Under the pieces are notes generated by a model. That model saw only the letters and a program-made list of their open reading frames with translations, did not search any database and was not told the DNA's origin. Of a DNA stretch of 64,000 nt, positions 1 to 11,389 are shown piece after piece. The position numbers and the translations under genes were made by a program. Every line of letters begins with the position of its first letter. Position 1 is the stretch's first letter. This stretch comes from Knoellia sp. p5-6-4. GTDB taxonomy: Bacteria; Actinomycetota; Actinomycetes; Actinomycetales; Dermatophilaceae. The DNA is taken from NCBI RefSeq assembly GCF_029222705.1, contig NZ_JARGZF010000002.1:744001-808000 (forward strand), read 5' to 3'.

Positions 1-6
1 GCACCG

Positions 7-480
7 TCAGTGGTCCCGCCCTCGGGAGTGCAGCGCGCGCTGGGCCTCCCGCTGGTCCTGCTTCTCGCGCAGAGCGTGCCGTTTGTCGTAGGCCTTCTTG
101 CCTTTGGCGAGGGCGATCTCCACCTTCGCGCGGCCGTCCTTGAAGTACAGCGAGAGCGGGACGATCGTGTGCCCGCTCTCGCGGGTCTTGGCCGCCAGCT
201 TGTCCAGCTCCACCCGGTTGAGCAGCAGCTTGCGCCGCCGCCTGGGGGTGTGGTTGGTCCACGTCCCGTTGAGGTACTCGGGGATGTGCACCCCCTCGAG
301 CCACAGCTCGTCGCCGTAGAAGGTGGCGTAGCCGTCGACGAGGGAGGCCCGGCCCATGCGCAGCGACTTCACCTCGGTGCCGGTGAGCACGACGCCGGCC
401 TCGTAGGTGTCCTCGATGAGGTAGTCGTGGCGCGCCTTGCGATTGCTCGCAACGAGCTTGCGCCCCTGCTCCTTGGCCAC
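7..480 (-). CDS. smpB: SsrA-binding protein SmpB
   Basis: The product binds tmRNA and delivers it to stalled ribosomes for trans-translation in the cytoplasm. The 157-residue protein has the usual family length. It starts with the [20 protein letters not shown] segment, contains the conserved GTEVKSLR region of the oligonucleotide-binding barrel, and ends in the basic tail [14 protein letters not shown] that enters the decoding centre. The start is GTG at 480, preceded by an AGGACAGGG-like ribosome binding site; the stop lies at the left edge of the window, so the gene is complete. It is the last gene of a run prfB-ftsE-ftsX-M23 peptidase-smpB, an order common in Actinobacteria. A hairpin separates it from the peptidase gene, so it may have its own promoter. 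Identification is secure. Confidence 0.97.
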   Translation of the reverse strand: MAKEQGRKLVASNRKARHDYLIEDTYEAGVVLTGTEVKSLRMGRASLVDGYATFYGDELWLEGVHIPEYLNGTWTNHTPRRRRKLLLNRVELDKLAAKTRESGHTIVPLSLYFKDGRAKVEIALAKGKKAYDKRHALREKQDQREAQRALHSRGRDH

Positions 481-535
481 TGCCCTGTCCTGCCTCTGCT
501 CTCGCGTGCTGCGCGCACACCGGTATGCCGTGCGG

Positions 536-558
536 GGCCACGCTACCTGTTCGTGGCC
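536..558 (-). terminator. Hairpin after the M23 peptidase gene
   Basis: GGCCACG (536-542) and CGTGGCC (552-558) form a 7-bp stem with a 9-base loop, about 30 bases past the peptidase stop. There is no T-run, as is usual in very GC-rich genomes. It may end peptidase transcription before smpB. Confidence 0.45.
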
Positions 559-588
559 TGCTGCCGCTGCGCCGTTCTCAGGCCGGGG

Positions 589-1932
589 TCAGAGCCACTT
601 GCGCGGGTCGACGGGGTTTCCGTCCTCGCGGGTCTCGAAGTGCAGGTGGCAGCCGGTGGAGGTGCCCGTGGTGCCGGCGTAGCCGATGACCTGGCCACGG
701 CCGACGTGGCCGCCGGTGCGGGCGAAGTCCGACAGGTGGTTGTAGGTCGTCACCAGGGAGACGCCGCTGTGCACGCCGTGGTCGACCACCAGCTGGTTGC
801 CGTAGCCGCCGGCGACACCCGCGGAGATGATCGTGCCCGAGGCCGCCGCGAAGATCGGTGTGCCGCAGTTGTTGGCGTAGTCACGGCCGGCGTGCAGGCG
901 CCAGTAGTTCAGCACCGGGTGGTAGCGCATGCCGTACTCGGAGGACACCGGGGCGTTGCTGGGGGCGGAGAGGAAGCCGCCCGAGGGCTTTGCCGCCGGG
1001 GGCGGGGGCGGCACGTAGCGTCGCTTGGCCTTGCGGGCGGCGGCCCGGGCGGCCGCCTCGCGGGCGGCCCGGGCCCGGGCGGCGGCGATCTTGGCGGCGC
1101 GGGCCCTGGCGGCGAGCACCTTCTTGAGGCGGTTGGACTCCGCCTGCATGCCGGTGAGCCTGCGCTGCTCCGCGGCCTTGCGGGCGGCCACCCTGGCGGC
1201 CTGGGCCTTCTGCTGCGCGGCGAGGCGGTCGAGCTGCACCTTGGCGGCCGACGCCTGCGCGCGGGCACCCGCCGCCGCCTTGAGCGCCTTCTCGGCAGCC
1301 ACCTTGGCGCGGGCGCTGTCGCGGCGCAGGGCCTCGACGTGGGCCTTCTGCGCCGTGGCGGCGGCCTGCACCGTCGAGAGGCGGTCCAGCGACTTGTTCT
1401 GCACGCTCATGACCGTGTCGGCCATCGCGATCTTCGTGGCGAAGTCGTCAGGGCTGGTGGCGCTGAGCGCCACCGACAGCTGGCCCATCCCCTGGTCCTG
1501 ATACATCTGGGCGGCGAAGTGGGCCACCCGCGCGCGGGTGTCGGCGATCTCGGCGTCGGTCCTGGCCAGGGCGTCGACGGCGCGTGCCTCGTTGGCCCGG
1601 GCCACCTGCAGGGCGAGGGCCATCGCGTCGTTGTGCTGGTCGGCCTTGGCCAGGGCGGCGTTGGCCCTGTCGAGCTTCGCCTGGGCGGCCGGGAGCGCCG
1701 CCTGCGTGCGGCGCAGCGCGATGTAGGCCGCCGAGAGGTCCGCCGACGTCTCGTGCAGGTCCTCCTTGAGTTGGGCGATCTCGCGGTCGACCTTGCGCTT
1801 CTGGTCCTTGGGGTCGGCCGCCGTGGCCCCCAGCGGCGGCGACATGAGCGTGAAGGCGCAGGCGAGCGCGGTGCCCGCCGTCAGCAGGCGCACGCGTCCG
1901 GGCATGGCGCGGCGGGGCTCATTCACACTCAT
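589..1932 (-). CDS. Secreted M23 peptidoglycan endopeptidase with coiled coil
   Basis: Predicted secreted murein hydrolase, or activator of one, acting outside the membrane. From the chosen ATG at 1932 it has 447 residues: a signal peptide ending near residue 38 (LGATA-AD), a long Ala/Lys/Arg-rich coiled coil (about 40-310), and a C-terminal LytM/M23 domain with the zinc and catalytic motifs HAGRD, YNHLSD and HLHFE. An intact HxxxD plus HxH pair suggests an active enzyme. The open frame extends to 2100, but that would overlap ftsX and put non-signal sequence ahead of the signal peptide; MPGRVRLL at 1905 is another possible start. The gene lies directly after ftsX. This fits coiled-coil hydrolases such as EnvC or PcsB, which are controlled by FtsEX through their coiled coil; that control is inferred here. 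Confidence 0.88.
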   Translation of the reverse strand: MSVNEPRRAMPGRVRLLTAGTALACAFTLMSPPLGATAADPKDQKRKVDREIAQLKEDLHETSADLSAAYIALRRTQAALPAAQAKLDRANAALAKADQHNDAMALALQVARANEARAVDALARTDAEIADTRARVAHFAAQMYQDQGMGQLSVALSATSPDDFATKIAMADTVMSVQNKSLDRLSTVQAAATAQKAHVEALRRDSARAKVAAEKALKAAAGARAQASAAKVQLDRLAAQQKAQAARVAARKAAEQRRLTGMQAESNRLKKVLAARARAAKIAAARARAAREAAARAAARKAKRRYVPPPPPAAKPSGGFLSAPSNAPVSSEYGMRYHPVLNYWRLHAGRDYANNCGTPIFAAASGTIISAGVAGGYGNQLVVDHGVHSGVSLVTTYNHLSDFARTGGHVGRGQVIGYAGTTGTSTGCHLHFETREDGNPVDPRKWL

Positions 1933-2038
1933 AGGCCACATTGGTAACACAGACACCATCGGTTTGGGTGCATTGGGGTCAGATCCGGCCTCTTCGTCCG
2001 AGCGCTCCCCCGCGTGGACGGCCACCCGGCCGGGCGGG

Positions 2039-2947
2039 TCAGACGCGCAAGTAGCGCCACAGCGTGACCCAGGAGGTGCCGATGGAGAGCACGGCGACAC
2101 CGGCGGCCATCCACGGCGTGATCGCCCAGACGTCCGAGACGCCGATGAACGCCTGGTCGAGGATGAGCTGGTTGAGGTAACGGTTGAAGCCGTAGTTGGC
2201 CGTCGCCCACAGCAGGCCGGTCGCCGCGGCGGCGCCGAGCAGGGCGCTGATGAGCGTCTCCATCATGAACGGGAACCGGATCGTGAAGTTCGACGCGCCG
2301 ACCAGCTTCATGATCCCCGTCTCCCGCCGCCGGCTGAAAGCCGCCTGCCGGATCGTCGTCGCCATCAGCAGCACCGCGCAGAGCACCATCAGCGCCGCGA
2401 GGACGAAGGAGAAGATGGTGATGTAGTTGATGCCCTTGAAGAACTTGTCGAGCACCTTCTTCTGGTCCTGGACCGTCCCGACGCCGGGCGCGCCCTCGAA
2501 CGAGCTGACGATGACCTCGTACTTGGTCGGGTCGCTCAGCTGGACCCGGAAGTTCTGCGGGATGTCGCCGACCCGGACGTTGCCGGCGAGCGGGCTGTTG
2601 CGGAACTGCTTCTGGAACCGGTCGAACGCCTGCTGCTCGGACTCGTAGTAGACGTTCTTCACGAGCGGCCGCATCTGGTCGAGCTGGGCCTTGATCGCGT
2701 TCTTCTGCTCCTCGGTGACCGCCCTCTTGTCACAGGCGGGCTCACCGGAGTCCTCGGTGCACATGAAGATCGTCACCTGCACGCGGTCGTACCAGTAGCC
2801 CTTGAAGGTGTCGGCCTGGCGCTGGGCGAGCAGCCCGAGGCCGAGCAGGTACATCGAGACCATGGTCACCAGCACCACCGAGATGGCCATGGACAGGTTT
2901 CGCCGGAAACCGATCCAGATCTCGCTGAGGATGAACTGCAGTCGCAT
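2039..2947 (-). CDS. ftsX: Cell division ABC permease FtsX
   Basis: Membrane subunit of the FtsEX complex, which converts ATP hydrolysis in the cytoplasm into activation of wall hydrolases outside. The 302-residue protein has the expected layout: a short cytoplasmic N-terminus (MRLQFILSEIWIGFRRN), TM1 at about 21-42, an extracellular loop of about 130 residues carrying two cysteines (CTEDSGEPAC), then three membrane segments in the last 130 residues. The sequence SRRRETGIMKLVGAS between TM2 and TM3 is the family coupling segment. It lies 67 bases after ftsE on the same strand, with the M23 peptidase immediately downstream, so the three genes are probably one functional unit. Confidence 0.96.
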   Translation of the reverse strand: MRLQFILSEIWIGFRRNLSMAISVVLVTMVSMYLLGLGLLAQRQADTFKGYWYDRVQVTIFMCTEDSGEPACDKRAVTEEQKNAIKAQLDQMRPLVKNVYYESEQQAFDRFQKQFRNSPLAGNVRVGDIPQNFRVQLSDPTKYEVIVSSFEGAPGVGTVQDQKKVLDKFFKGINYITIFSFVLAALMVLCAVLLMATTIRQAAFSRRRETGIMKLVGASNFTIRFPFMMETLISALLGAAAATGLLWATANYGFNRYLNQLILDQAFIGVSDVWAITPWMAAGVAVLSIGTSWVTLWRYLRV

Positions 2948-3014
2948 CAGTGGGTCTCTCGTGTGCTCGGGTGTCGTTGGTGTGCCGGGGCGCGGGTCCT
3001 GTGGGATGCGGCGG

Positions 3015-3704
3015 TCAGCGCGCCGCGCCGTACACGCCCTTGTTCTCGTCGCGGATGACCTCGCCGCCGGCGAGCTCGACGACCCGCTTGCGCAGCTGGT
3101 CGACGATGTCGTCGTCGTGGGTGGCCATGACGATCGTGGTGCCGGTCCGGTTGATCCGGTCGAGCAGCCGCACGATCTCGAGGCTGTTGGTGGGGTCGAG
3201 GTTGCCGGTGGGCTCGTCGGCGAGCAGGATCGCCGGCTTGTTCACGAAGGCCCTGGCGATGGCGACGCGCTGCTGCTCGCCGCCGGACAGCTCGTGGGGG
3301 AAGCGCTTCTCCTTGCCGGCGAGTCCCACCATCTCGAGGGTCTCCGGCACGACCTGTCGGATGGCGTGGCTGGACTTGCCGAGCACCTGGAGCGCGAACG
3401 CGACGTTCTGGTAGACGGTCTTGTTCGGCAGCAGGCGGAAGTCCTGGAACACCGTGCCGATCTCCCGGCGCAGGCGGGGCACCTTGCGGTGCGGCAGGCG
3501 CCCGAGCTCATGGCCGGCGACCAGCACCGACCCCCTGGTCGCCTGCTCCTCCCGCAGCGCAAGGCGCAGCAGGGTGGACTTGCCCGAGCCGGACTGCCCG
3601 ACGACGAAGACGAACTCGCCGCGGTTCACCTCGAGGTTGATGTCGTGCAGCGCAGGGCGCGAGGAGCGCGGGTAGACCTTGGTGACGTGCTCGAAACGGA
3701 TCAT
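3015..3704 (-). CDS. ftsE: Cell division ATP-binding protein FtsE
   Basis: ATPase partner of FtsX. All ABC motifs are intact: Walker [10 protein letters not shown], signature [14 protein letters not shown], Walker [13 protein letters not shown] and the switch histidine in MATHDDD. The chosen ATG at 3704 gives 229 residues beginning [12 protein letters not shown], the family start; an in-frame GTG six codons upstream (3722) is less likely. A possible -10 (TATCCT, 3801-3806, minus strand) would give a leader of about 90 bases. A terminator hairpin lies between prfB and ftsE. Confidence 0.96.
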   Translation of the reverse strand: MIRFEHVTKVYPRSSRPALHDINLEVNRGEFVFVVGQSGSGKSTLLRLALREEQATRGSVLVAGHELGRLPHRKVPRLRREIGTVFQDFRLLPNKTVYQNVAFALQVLGKSSHAIRQVVPETLEMVGLAGKEKRFPHELSGGEQQRVAIARAFVNKPAILLADEPTGNLDPTNSLEIVRLLDRINRTGTTIVMATHDDDIVDQLRKRVVELAGGEVIRDENKGVYGAAR

Positions 3705-3837
3705 GCGGGGTGACGGCCTCACGGCTCGGGGACTTCGGCGGCACCCTTGCCTGTCCCTGAGGTCACTGGGAGACCGAGGGCCACGCGGGGGGCATCGTCG
3801 AGGATAGGTCGCGGATCACCGCAAACCCGGCAGCCCT

Positions 3838-3870
3838 GTCCACTCGGCGTTGCGTTGTGACCGAGTGGAC
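3838..3870 (-). terminator. Terminator hairpin after prfB
   Basis: GTCCACTCGG (3838-3847) pairs perfectly with CCGAGTGGAC (3861-3870) around a 13-base loop. It starts about 11 bases after the prfB stop, so it probably separates prfB from ftsEX transcription. Confidence 0.65.
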
Positions 3871-3880
3871 GAGGCCGGGG

Positions 3881-4996
3881 TCAGGCGTTCGCCTTCTGCT
3901 GCTCCTTGCGCCAGCGGATGCCCGCCTCGATGAAGTCGTCGATGTCCCCGTCGAAGACCGCGCTGGGGTTGCCGACCTCGTGCTCCGTGCGCAGGTCCTT
4001 GACCATCTGGTAGGGCTGCAGCACGTAGGAGCGCATCTGGTCGCCCCAGCTGGCCTTCACGTCGCCGGCCATCTCCTTGCGCTCTGCGGCCTCCTCGGCC
4101 TGGCGCTGCAGCAGCAGCCGCGACTGGAGCACGCGCAGCGCCGCGGCGCGGTTCTGGATCTGCGACTTCTCGTTCTGCATCGAGACGACGATGCCGGTGG
4201 GAATGTGCGTCATGCGGACCGCCGAGTCGGTGGTGTTGACGCTCTGGCCGCCGGGACCCGAGGAGCGGAAGACATCGACCTTGATCTCGTTCTCGGGGAT
4301 CTCGATGTGGTCGGTCTGCTCGATCAGCGGGATGACCTCGACCGCCGCGAAGCTGGTCTGGCGCCGGCCCTGGTTGTCGAACGGGCTGATCCGCACGAGC
4401 CGGTGGGTGCCGGCCTCCACGGAGAGGTTGCCGTAGGCGTAGGGGACGTTGACCTCGAAGGTGGCCGACTTCAGGCCGGCCTCCTCGGCGTACGAGGTGT
4501 CCATCACCTTGGTCGGGTAGCCGTGCCGCTCGGCCCAGCGCAGGTACATGCGCATCAGCATCTCGGCGAAGTCGGCCGCGTCGACGCCGCCGGCACCGGC
4601 GCGGATGGTGACGACCGCCTCGCGCTCGTCGTACTCGCCGGAGAGCAGCGTGCGCACCTCGAGCTCGCCGAGGGCCTTCTTGATGGCCACGAGCTCGCGC
4701 TCGGCCTCGGCGATCGTCTCGGCGTCACCGCCGTCCTCGGTGCCCATCTCGACCAGGGTCTCGAGGTCGTCGATGCGGGCGTCCATGCCCACCACGCGGT
4801 CGCGCTCGGCGTTGGCGCGCGAGAGCGCCGACGTCACCTGCTGGGCGGCGTCGGGGTCGTCCCAGAGGTCCGGCGCCGACGCCTTGGCCTCCAGGTCCTT
4901 GATCTGGGCCTGCAGGGCGTCGAGGTCCGTGACGCCGCGGACCGAGTCCATGGTCGCGCGGAGCTCTTTGATCTCTTGGGTGAAGTCGACTGCCAC
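3881..4996 (-). CDS. prfB: Peptide chain release factor 2
   Basis: Class I release factor that recognises UAA and UGA and triggers peptide release. From GTG 4996 it has 371 residues. The SPF stop-codon recognition tripeptide (residues 204-206, [10 protein letters not shown]) marks it as RF2 rather than RF1, and the universal GGQ loop is at 249-251 ([12 protein letters not shown]). The frame is uninterrupted, so there is no programmed +1 frameshift of the kind that autoregulates prfB in many bacteria. A -10-like TAGGCT lies 8 bases before the GTG, which suggests a leaderless or nearly leaderless transcript and supports this start over upstream in-frame codons. Confidence 0.97.
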   Translation of the reverse strand: MAVDFTQEIKELRATMDSVRGVTDLDALQAQIKDLEAKASAPDLWDDPDAAQQVTSALSRANAERDRVVGMDARIDDLETLVEMGTEDGGDAETIAEAERELVAIKKALGELEVRTLLSGEYDEREAVVTIRAGAGGVDAADFAEMLMRMYLRWAERHGYPTKVMDTSYAEEAGLKSATFEVNVPYAYGNLSVEAGTHRLVRISPFDNQGRRQTSFAAVEVIPLIEQTDHIEIPENEIKVDVFRSSGPGGQSVNTTDSAVRMTHIPTGIVVSMQNEKSQIQNRAAALRVLQSRLLLQRQAEEAAERKEMAGDVKASWGDQMRSYVLQPYQMVKDLRTEHEVGNPSAVFDGDIDDFIEAGIRWRKEQQKANA

Positions 4997-5010
4997 GAAC
5001 AGCAAGCCTA
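4997..5010 (-). promoter_or_regulatory. Leaderless-type promoter of prfB
   Basis: On the minus strand TAGGCT (5010-5005) is followed by 8 bases and then the GTG start, the spacing expected when transcription begins at or next to the start codon. Confidence 0.5.
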
Positions 5011-5033
5011 CGGCAGCCGGAGCCCTCCCCGAA

Positions 5034-5073
5034 CCGGCGACCTCCTCCGCTGCCCGGCGACCTCCTCCGCTAC
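5034..5073. repeat. Two-copy 20-bp tandem repeat before prfB
   Basis: Two adjacent 20-base units (5034-5053 and 5054-5073) differ at one base. Read on the minus strand each carries GGAGGAGGT, a perfect anti-SD match, but about 50 bases upstream of the prfB start. The second unit overlaps the stop codon of the DinB-fold gene. Confidence 0.8.
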
Positions 5074-5522
5074 CCGGCGGTCGAGCGGAGCAGGTCGCGG
5101 GTAACCTCCAGCTGCCCGCGGTGCTGGGCGAGCTCCTCGTAGACGTGGAGGAGCACCTCGCCCTGGGTCTTCGGCGCATCGTCCTCCGGTGGCGGGTTCA
5201 CCGGCGGCATACCCGGCCGCGCAGCGGCGACCCACCCGGCGAAGGCCTCGCGCAGCCGGTCGGTGTCGGCCGCGAGGTCGGCGACCCGGCCAGTCGCGGT
5301 GAACTCGGCGTCGCGGTCGCGCGGGATGACCTCGCCGAGGTTCACCGTCGAGGCCCAGCGCCCGCAGACACCGAGGCAGTGGGTGAGGATCGCGAACGGG
5401 CTGTTGGCGCCGGGCAGGTCGGGGCGCCGGTTGGCGAGGTCGTCGCCGAGGTCGACCACGATGTCGCGCATGGCCACCAGCGCCTCGTCGCAGTAGCGCA
5501 GGTAGGTCTCGGGCGTGATCAC
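5070..5522 (-). CDS. DinB-fold (DUF664-like) protein
   Basis: The 150-residue protein looks like a DinB/YfiT four-helix bundle. It has a histidine in helix 2 (ILTHCLGV) and a C-terminal [14 protein letters not shown] segment supplying two more metal-ligand histidines. In Actinobacteria many relatives are mycothiol-dependent transferases or isomerases, or enzymes of unknown substrate; no specific reaction can be assigned. It begins with GTG at 5522, behind a GAGGGGC ribosome-binding sequence and 22 bases after the ligA stop, so it is probably co-transcribed with ligA. Sure of the fold, not of the function. Confidence 0.8.
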   Translation of the reverse strand: MITPETYLRYCDEALVAMRDIVVDLGDDLANRRPDLPGANSPFAILTHCLGVCGRWASTVNLGEVIPRDRDAEFTATGRVADLAADTDRLREAFAGWVAAARPGMPPVNPPPEDDAPKTQGEVLLHVYEELAQHRGQLEVTRDLLRSTAG

Positions 5523-5544
5523 GGCAGGTGCCCCTCGGTGGTGG

Positions 5545-7728
<2,184 letters not shown>

Positions 7729-7753
7729 TCAGCGTCGACGCGAAGGAGCCCCG

Positions 7754-9307
7754 ATGACCAACCTCGCCAGCAACCTCGTCCGCACCGCCGAGCGCCACCC
7801 CGACGTGGTGGCGATCAAGCTCGACGCGGCCGAGCTGACCTGGAGCCAGCTCCACCAGCTGGCGGGCAAGGCGGCCGGGGCCCTGCGGGAGGCGGGACTG
7901 AAGCCCGGCGACCGGGTCTCGCTGATCCTGCCCAACGTGCCCGCCTACCCGATCCTCTTCTTCGGCACCCTCCTCGCCGGCGGCATCGTCGTGCCGATGA
8001 ACCCGCTGCTCAAGGCCCAGGAGGTCGAGTACTTCTTCACCGACTCGGGGGCGTCCTTCTCCTTCGTCTGGCCCGACTTCATGCAGGAGGCCGTCAAGGG
8101 CGCTGCCAACCCCGGCACCCAGGTCATCGCGAGTGGGCCGATGGGCCCCAGCGAGGAGGACCTCCCGCCCGGGGGGCCGCGCCTGGCGCCGGTCGACCGC
8201 GACGACGACGACACCGCCGTCATCCTCTACACCTCGGGCACGACGGGGAAGCCCAAGGGAGCCGAGCTGACGCACAGCAACCTGCACCTGAACGCGATGC
8301 GCTCGGCGTCCGACATCATGCAGATGGGCCCGGACGACGTGGTCATGGGCTGCCTGCCGCTCTTCCACGTCTTCGGACTCACCTGCGGCCTCAACGCGGC
8401 GACGGTCTGCGGGGCCACCCTGACCCTCATCCCCCGGTTCGACCCCGCCAAGGCACTCGAGGTCGTCGCGCGCGACAAGGTGACCATCTTCCAGGGCGTG
8501 CCCACGATGTATGCCGCGATGCTGCACCACCCGGACGCGGACAGCGCCGACGCCTCCAGCCTGCGCACCTGCGTCTCGGGCGGCTCGGCAATGCCGGCTG
8601 AGGTCATGCGCGCCTTCGAGGAGAAGTTCGGCTGCCAGATCCTCGAGGGCTACGGCCTGTCGGAGACCTCACCGGTCGCCTCGTTCAACATGCCCGACCG
8701 ACCCACCAAGCCGGGCACCATCGGCCGGGCCATCCCCGGGTGTGAGATGAAGCTGGTCGACCTCGACGGCAGGGACGTGGGGGTCGGCGAGGTCGGGGAG
8801 ATCGCGATCCGCGGCGACAACGTCATGAAGGGCTACTGGAACAGGCCCGAGGCGACCGCCGAGGCGATCCCCGACGGCTGGTTCCGCACCGGCGACCTCG
8901 CCACCGTCGACGAGGACGGCTACTACACGATCGTCGACCGCAAGAAGGACATGATCATCCGCGGCGGCCTCAACGTGTACCCGCGCGAGGTGGAGGAGGT
9001 GCTTTACCAGCACCCCGACGTCCTCGAGGCCGCGGTCGTCGCGATCCCGGACGAGCTGATGGGCGAGGAGATCGGCGCCGCAGTGGCCCTCAAGCCCGGC
9101 TCCGGCACGACCGTCGACGACGTCCGAGACTTCGTCAAGGAGCGGATCGCCGCGTACAAGTACCCACGGGTGGTCTGGACCATGGACGAGCTGCCGAAGG
9201 GACCGACGGGCAAGATCCTCCGGCGGGAGGTCAAGGCGCCCGCGGCTGCTCGGATGGAGGCCACGGAGGAGGCCGCTGCCGAGCAGAGGTCGTCGACCGA
9301 GGGCTGA
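7754..9307 (+). CDS. Long-chain acyl-CoA ligase (AMP-binding)
   Basis: Member of the ANL superfamily that activates a carboxylic acid, probably a fatty acid, to acyl-AMP and then acyl-CoA. The 517-residue protein has the P-loop-like motif [16 protein letters not shown], the GYGLSETSP motif, the hinge [26 protein letters not shown] and the C-terminal catalytic lysine motif [12 protein letters not shown]. The ATG at 7754 has a good ribosome binding site (AAGGAG, 7743-7748). It is monocistronic, diverging from ligA and facing the DMT transporter across a terminator. Chain-length specificity cannot be read from sequence; the closest general class is FadD. Confidence 0.9.
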   Translation: MTNLASNLVRTAERHPDVVAIKLDAAELTWSQLHQLAGKAAGALREAGLKPGDRVSLILPNVPAYPILFFGTLLAGGIVVPMNPLLKAQEVEYFFTDSGASFSFVWPDFMQEAVKGAANPGTQVIASGPMGPSEEDLPPGGPRLAPVDRDDDDTAVILYTSGTTGKPKGAELTHSNLHLNAMRSASDIMQMGPDDVVMGCLPLFHVFGLTCGLNAATVCGATLTLIPRFDPAKALEVVARDKVTIFQGVPTMYAAMLHHPDADSADASSLRTCVSGGSAMPAEVMRAFEEKFGCQILEGYGLSETSPVASFNMPDRPTKPGTIGRAIPGCEMKLVDLDGRDVGVGEVGEIAIRGDNVMKGYWNRPEATAEAIPDGWFRTGDLATVDEDGYYTIVDRKKDMIIRGGLNVYPREVEEVLYQHPDVLEAAVVAIPDELMGEEIGAAVALKPGSGTTVDDVRDFVKERIAAYKYPRVVWTMDELPKGPTGKILRREVKAPAAARMEATEEAAAEQRSSTEG

Positions 9308-9331
9308 GCCGCCCGCTGAGAGCTGCGCTGG

Positions 9332-9368
9332 CTGCGCCACTGATCCTCTGGCTGGGTCAGTGGCGCAG
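9332..9368. terminator. Bidirectional terminator between convergent genes
   Basis: CTGCGCCACTGA (9332-9343) pairs perfectly with TCAGTGGCGCAG (9357-9368) around a 13-base loop, midway between the acyl-CoA ligase and DMT transporter stops. Confidence 0.75.
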
Positions 9369-9386
9369 TCGTGCGCGCAAGTGCCG

Positions 9387-10373
9387 TCAGCCGGCTGGGG
9401 ACGTGCGGCGTCGGGCCGGCAGGCCGATGACGACGGCGGAGCCGAGGACGATCGCCGCGCCGAGCACCTGCGGCCAGGCCAGCCGCTCGTCCAGCAGCGC
9501 CACACCGAGCACCACGGACACCACCGGGATCAGGTAGGTCACGGTGGCACCGACCGTCGCGCCGGCCGCCCGCACGACGTCGAACTGCAGCACGTAGGCG
9601 AGGCCGGTGCCGACCACGCCGAGGGCGAGCACCGCCAGGAGCGGCCACAGCGCCGAGTCGGCGGTGGCGTCGGGCCGCACCGACCAGGGCGCGGCATACC
9701 CGTCGCGGTTCAGCGCCCACCACAGCAGGAGCACGGCGACGATCTGCACCGACGACGCGAGCAGCTGGGCGGTGGGCATGGCCAGTCCGCCGAGGTCGGC
9801 CTTGGCGAGGTTGCGGCGCACGTAGGTCCAGCCCACGCCGTAGGAGGCGCCGGCAACCAGGGTCATGCCGAACCCCACCGGGTCGGGGCGGCCGAGCGCC
9901 TGCCAGGGCTGGAGGATGACCAGCACCCCGACGAACCCCGCGAGCACGGCCGCCAGCTTCCGCCCGGGCAGGCGCTCCGCCGGCAGCAGGAGCAGCCCGA
10001 AGAGCACGGTGGCGAGCGGCGTCGTCGCGTTGCCGATGCCGGCGAGCGCCGAGGAGACCCGCTCCTCGCTCGCCGCGAAGAGCGAGAACGGCAGGGTGCC
10101 GAGGAAGAAGCCGGTCACCATCAGGTGGCCCCAGACGCGGCGGCCCCGCGGGAGGGTGCCGCGGGTGACGGAGAGCAGGACGAGCAGCGCGGACACCCCG
10201 GCGAGGATGCGCAGGCTCGCGATCTGCAGGGGCGCCAGCGAACGCAGCCCGATCTTCATGAGCAGGAAGCTCGAGCCCCAGATGCCCGCCAGGAGCAGGA
10301 ACTTCACCTGCCAGGGCACCCGCGCGACCTTGACCGTCGGGACCGGCAGGACAGGGGGTGCGGCGGTCGTCAT
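9387..10373 (-). CDS. DMT-superfamily EamA transporter
   Basis: The 328-residue membrane protein has about ten hydrophobic segments in two EamA repeats (approximately 25-155 and 170-315). Typical sequences are LLAGIWGSSFLLMKIG at the start of repeat 1 and LGVALLDERLAWPQVLGAAIVL at the end of repeat 2 (given here as two adjoining halves of one motif). Relatives export amino acids or other small metabolites; the substrate is not predictable. The ATG at 10373 is preceded by GAGGAG. It follows the MetE-like gene by 20 bases and probably belongs to a three-gene operon with it and the YjbR-family gene. Confidence 0.88.
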   Translation of the reverse strand: MTTAAPPVLPVPTVKVARVPWQVKFLLLAGIWGSSFLLMKIGLRSLAPLQIASLRILAGVSALLVLLSVTRGTLPRGRRVWGHLMVTGFFLGTLPFSLFAASEERVSSALAGIGNATTPLATVLFGLLLLPAERLPGRKLAAVLAGFVGVLVILQPWQALGRPDPVGFGMTLVAGASYGVGWTYVRRNLAKADLGGLAMPTAQLLASSVQIVAVLLLWWALNRDGYAAPWSVRPDATADSALWPLLAVLALGVVGTGLAYVLQFDVVRAAGATVGATVTYLIPVVSVVLGVALLDERLAWPQVLGAAIVLGSAVVIGLPARRRTSPAG

Positions 10374-10393
10374 GGGCTCCTCAGCTCTCGGCT

Positions 10394-11377
10394 CTAGCTC
10401 GCTGCTCGCTCGGACAGTTCTCTGGCCACCTCGACGGCCGACCGTTGAACGTCGCGGGCCCCCGCCGGTGTGAGCCCGGCCAGTCCGCAGGCCGGGCTCA
10501 CCACGATGTCAGCGAGCCCTGACAGCGGTAACCCCGTTCTCTGCCAGGCCTGCACGATCTGCCGCCACGCCCCCGCGGTGGTGCCGCTGCCGTCGGTCGG
10601 CAGGCACCCGGCATACAGCGTGGTGCCGCCCTCGACGGTCGCCGCGACCGACTCCCACCGGGCGGGGTTGAGGGAGGTCGTGTCGAGGGCGATGGCGCCG
10701 ACGCCCGTCGAGCGCAGGAGGGGCAGCGGTATGCCGGGGTCGCAGCAGTGCAGCACCGTGCTGCGCTCCCCCGCGGCAGCGAGCACCTGCTCCAGGCCCT
10801 GCCGCGCGACCTGGGGGTCGACCGGCCGCAGGTGGCCGTAGCCCGAGGCGGTCGGCAGCCGTCCGGCCAGCACGGCCGGCAGCGACGGCTCGTCGACCTG
10901 GAGCACCACCGCGGCCCCGGGAACCAGCCGCTCGACGTCGGCGAGGTGCCTGCGGATCCCCTCGGCGAGCGACTCCGCCAGGTCGCGCACGGCCCCCTCG
11001 TCGGCCAGCGCCCGCTCGCCGCGGTGGAGGCGGACGCCGGCGGCGAGGGTCCACGGGCCGGCGACGGCCACCTTCAGCTCGCCCGCGTAGCCGTCGAACA
11101 CCTCGGCGAGGTCGTCGAGGTCGCGGCGCCAGAAGGAGGCAGTGCGATGCGCGTCCCTGCCGGGACGGTCGACGAAGCGCCATCCCGACGGCTGCAGGTC
11201 GACGGCGAGGTCGACCAGCAGGCCGGCCGCCCGCCCGAGCATGTCGGCGCCGGGGCCGCGTGCGGGCGCCTCAGGGAGGTAGGGCAGGCCCTCCTCGACG
11301 AGCAGGCCGTGAACCGTGCGAAGCGCCTCGCGCAGGTCGGTGCCAGGCCAGGATCCGATGCCGGTCGCGCGTGTCAC
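10394..11377 (-). CDS. MetE-like (cobalamin-independent methionine synthase C-domain) protein
   Basis: The 327-residue protein corresponds to only the C-terminal barrel of MetE. It begins TGIGSWPGTDLREALR and keeps likely zinc ligands in LHCCDP (H-x-C) and VVSPACGLAG (C). The N-terminal half found in true MetE is absent, so it may be a methyltransferase acting on another thiol or an accessory protein; Mycobacterium has the same short form beside ligA (Rv3015c). The GTG at 11377 follows TAGGGT by 6 bases, indicating a leaderless start. The TAG of that hexamer is also the stop codon of the upstream YjbR-family gene. Confidence 0.82.
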   Translation of the reverse strand: MTRATGIGSWPGTDLREALRTVHGLLVEEGLPYLPEAPARGPGADMLGRAAGLLVDLAVDLQPSGWRFVDRPGRDAHRTASFWRRDLDDLAEVFDGYAGELKVAVAGPWTLAAGVRLHRGERALADEGAVRDLAESLAEGIRRHLADVERLVPGAAVVLQVDEPSLPAVLAGRLPTASGYGHLRPVDPQVARQGLEQVLAAAGERSTVLHCCDPGIPLPLLRSTGVGAIALDTTSLNPARWESVAATVEGGTTLYAGCLPTDGSGTTAGAWRQIVQAWQRTGLPLSGLADIVVSPACGLAGLTPAGARDVQRSAVEVARELSERAAS

Positions 11378-11389
11378 GCTCAGACCCTA
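11378..11389 (-). promoter_or_regulatory. Leaderless-type promoter of the MetE-like gene
   Basis: Minus-strand TAGGGT (11389-11384), then 6 bases, then GTG. The hexamer overlaps the stop codon of the preceding gene. Confidence 0.45.

Noticed and set aside
10-1947. Very long plus-strand open frames opposite minus-strand genes (this one and many others)
   Set aside because: They are antisense shadows caused by GC-rich third positions; they show no family motifs and lie wholly over secure genes.
3881-5179. Programmed frameshift in prfB
   Set aside because: The frame is continuous from the GTG at 4996 through SPF and GGQ; no internal stop is present.
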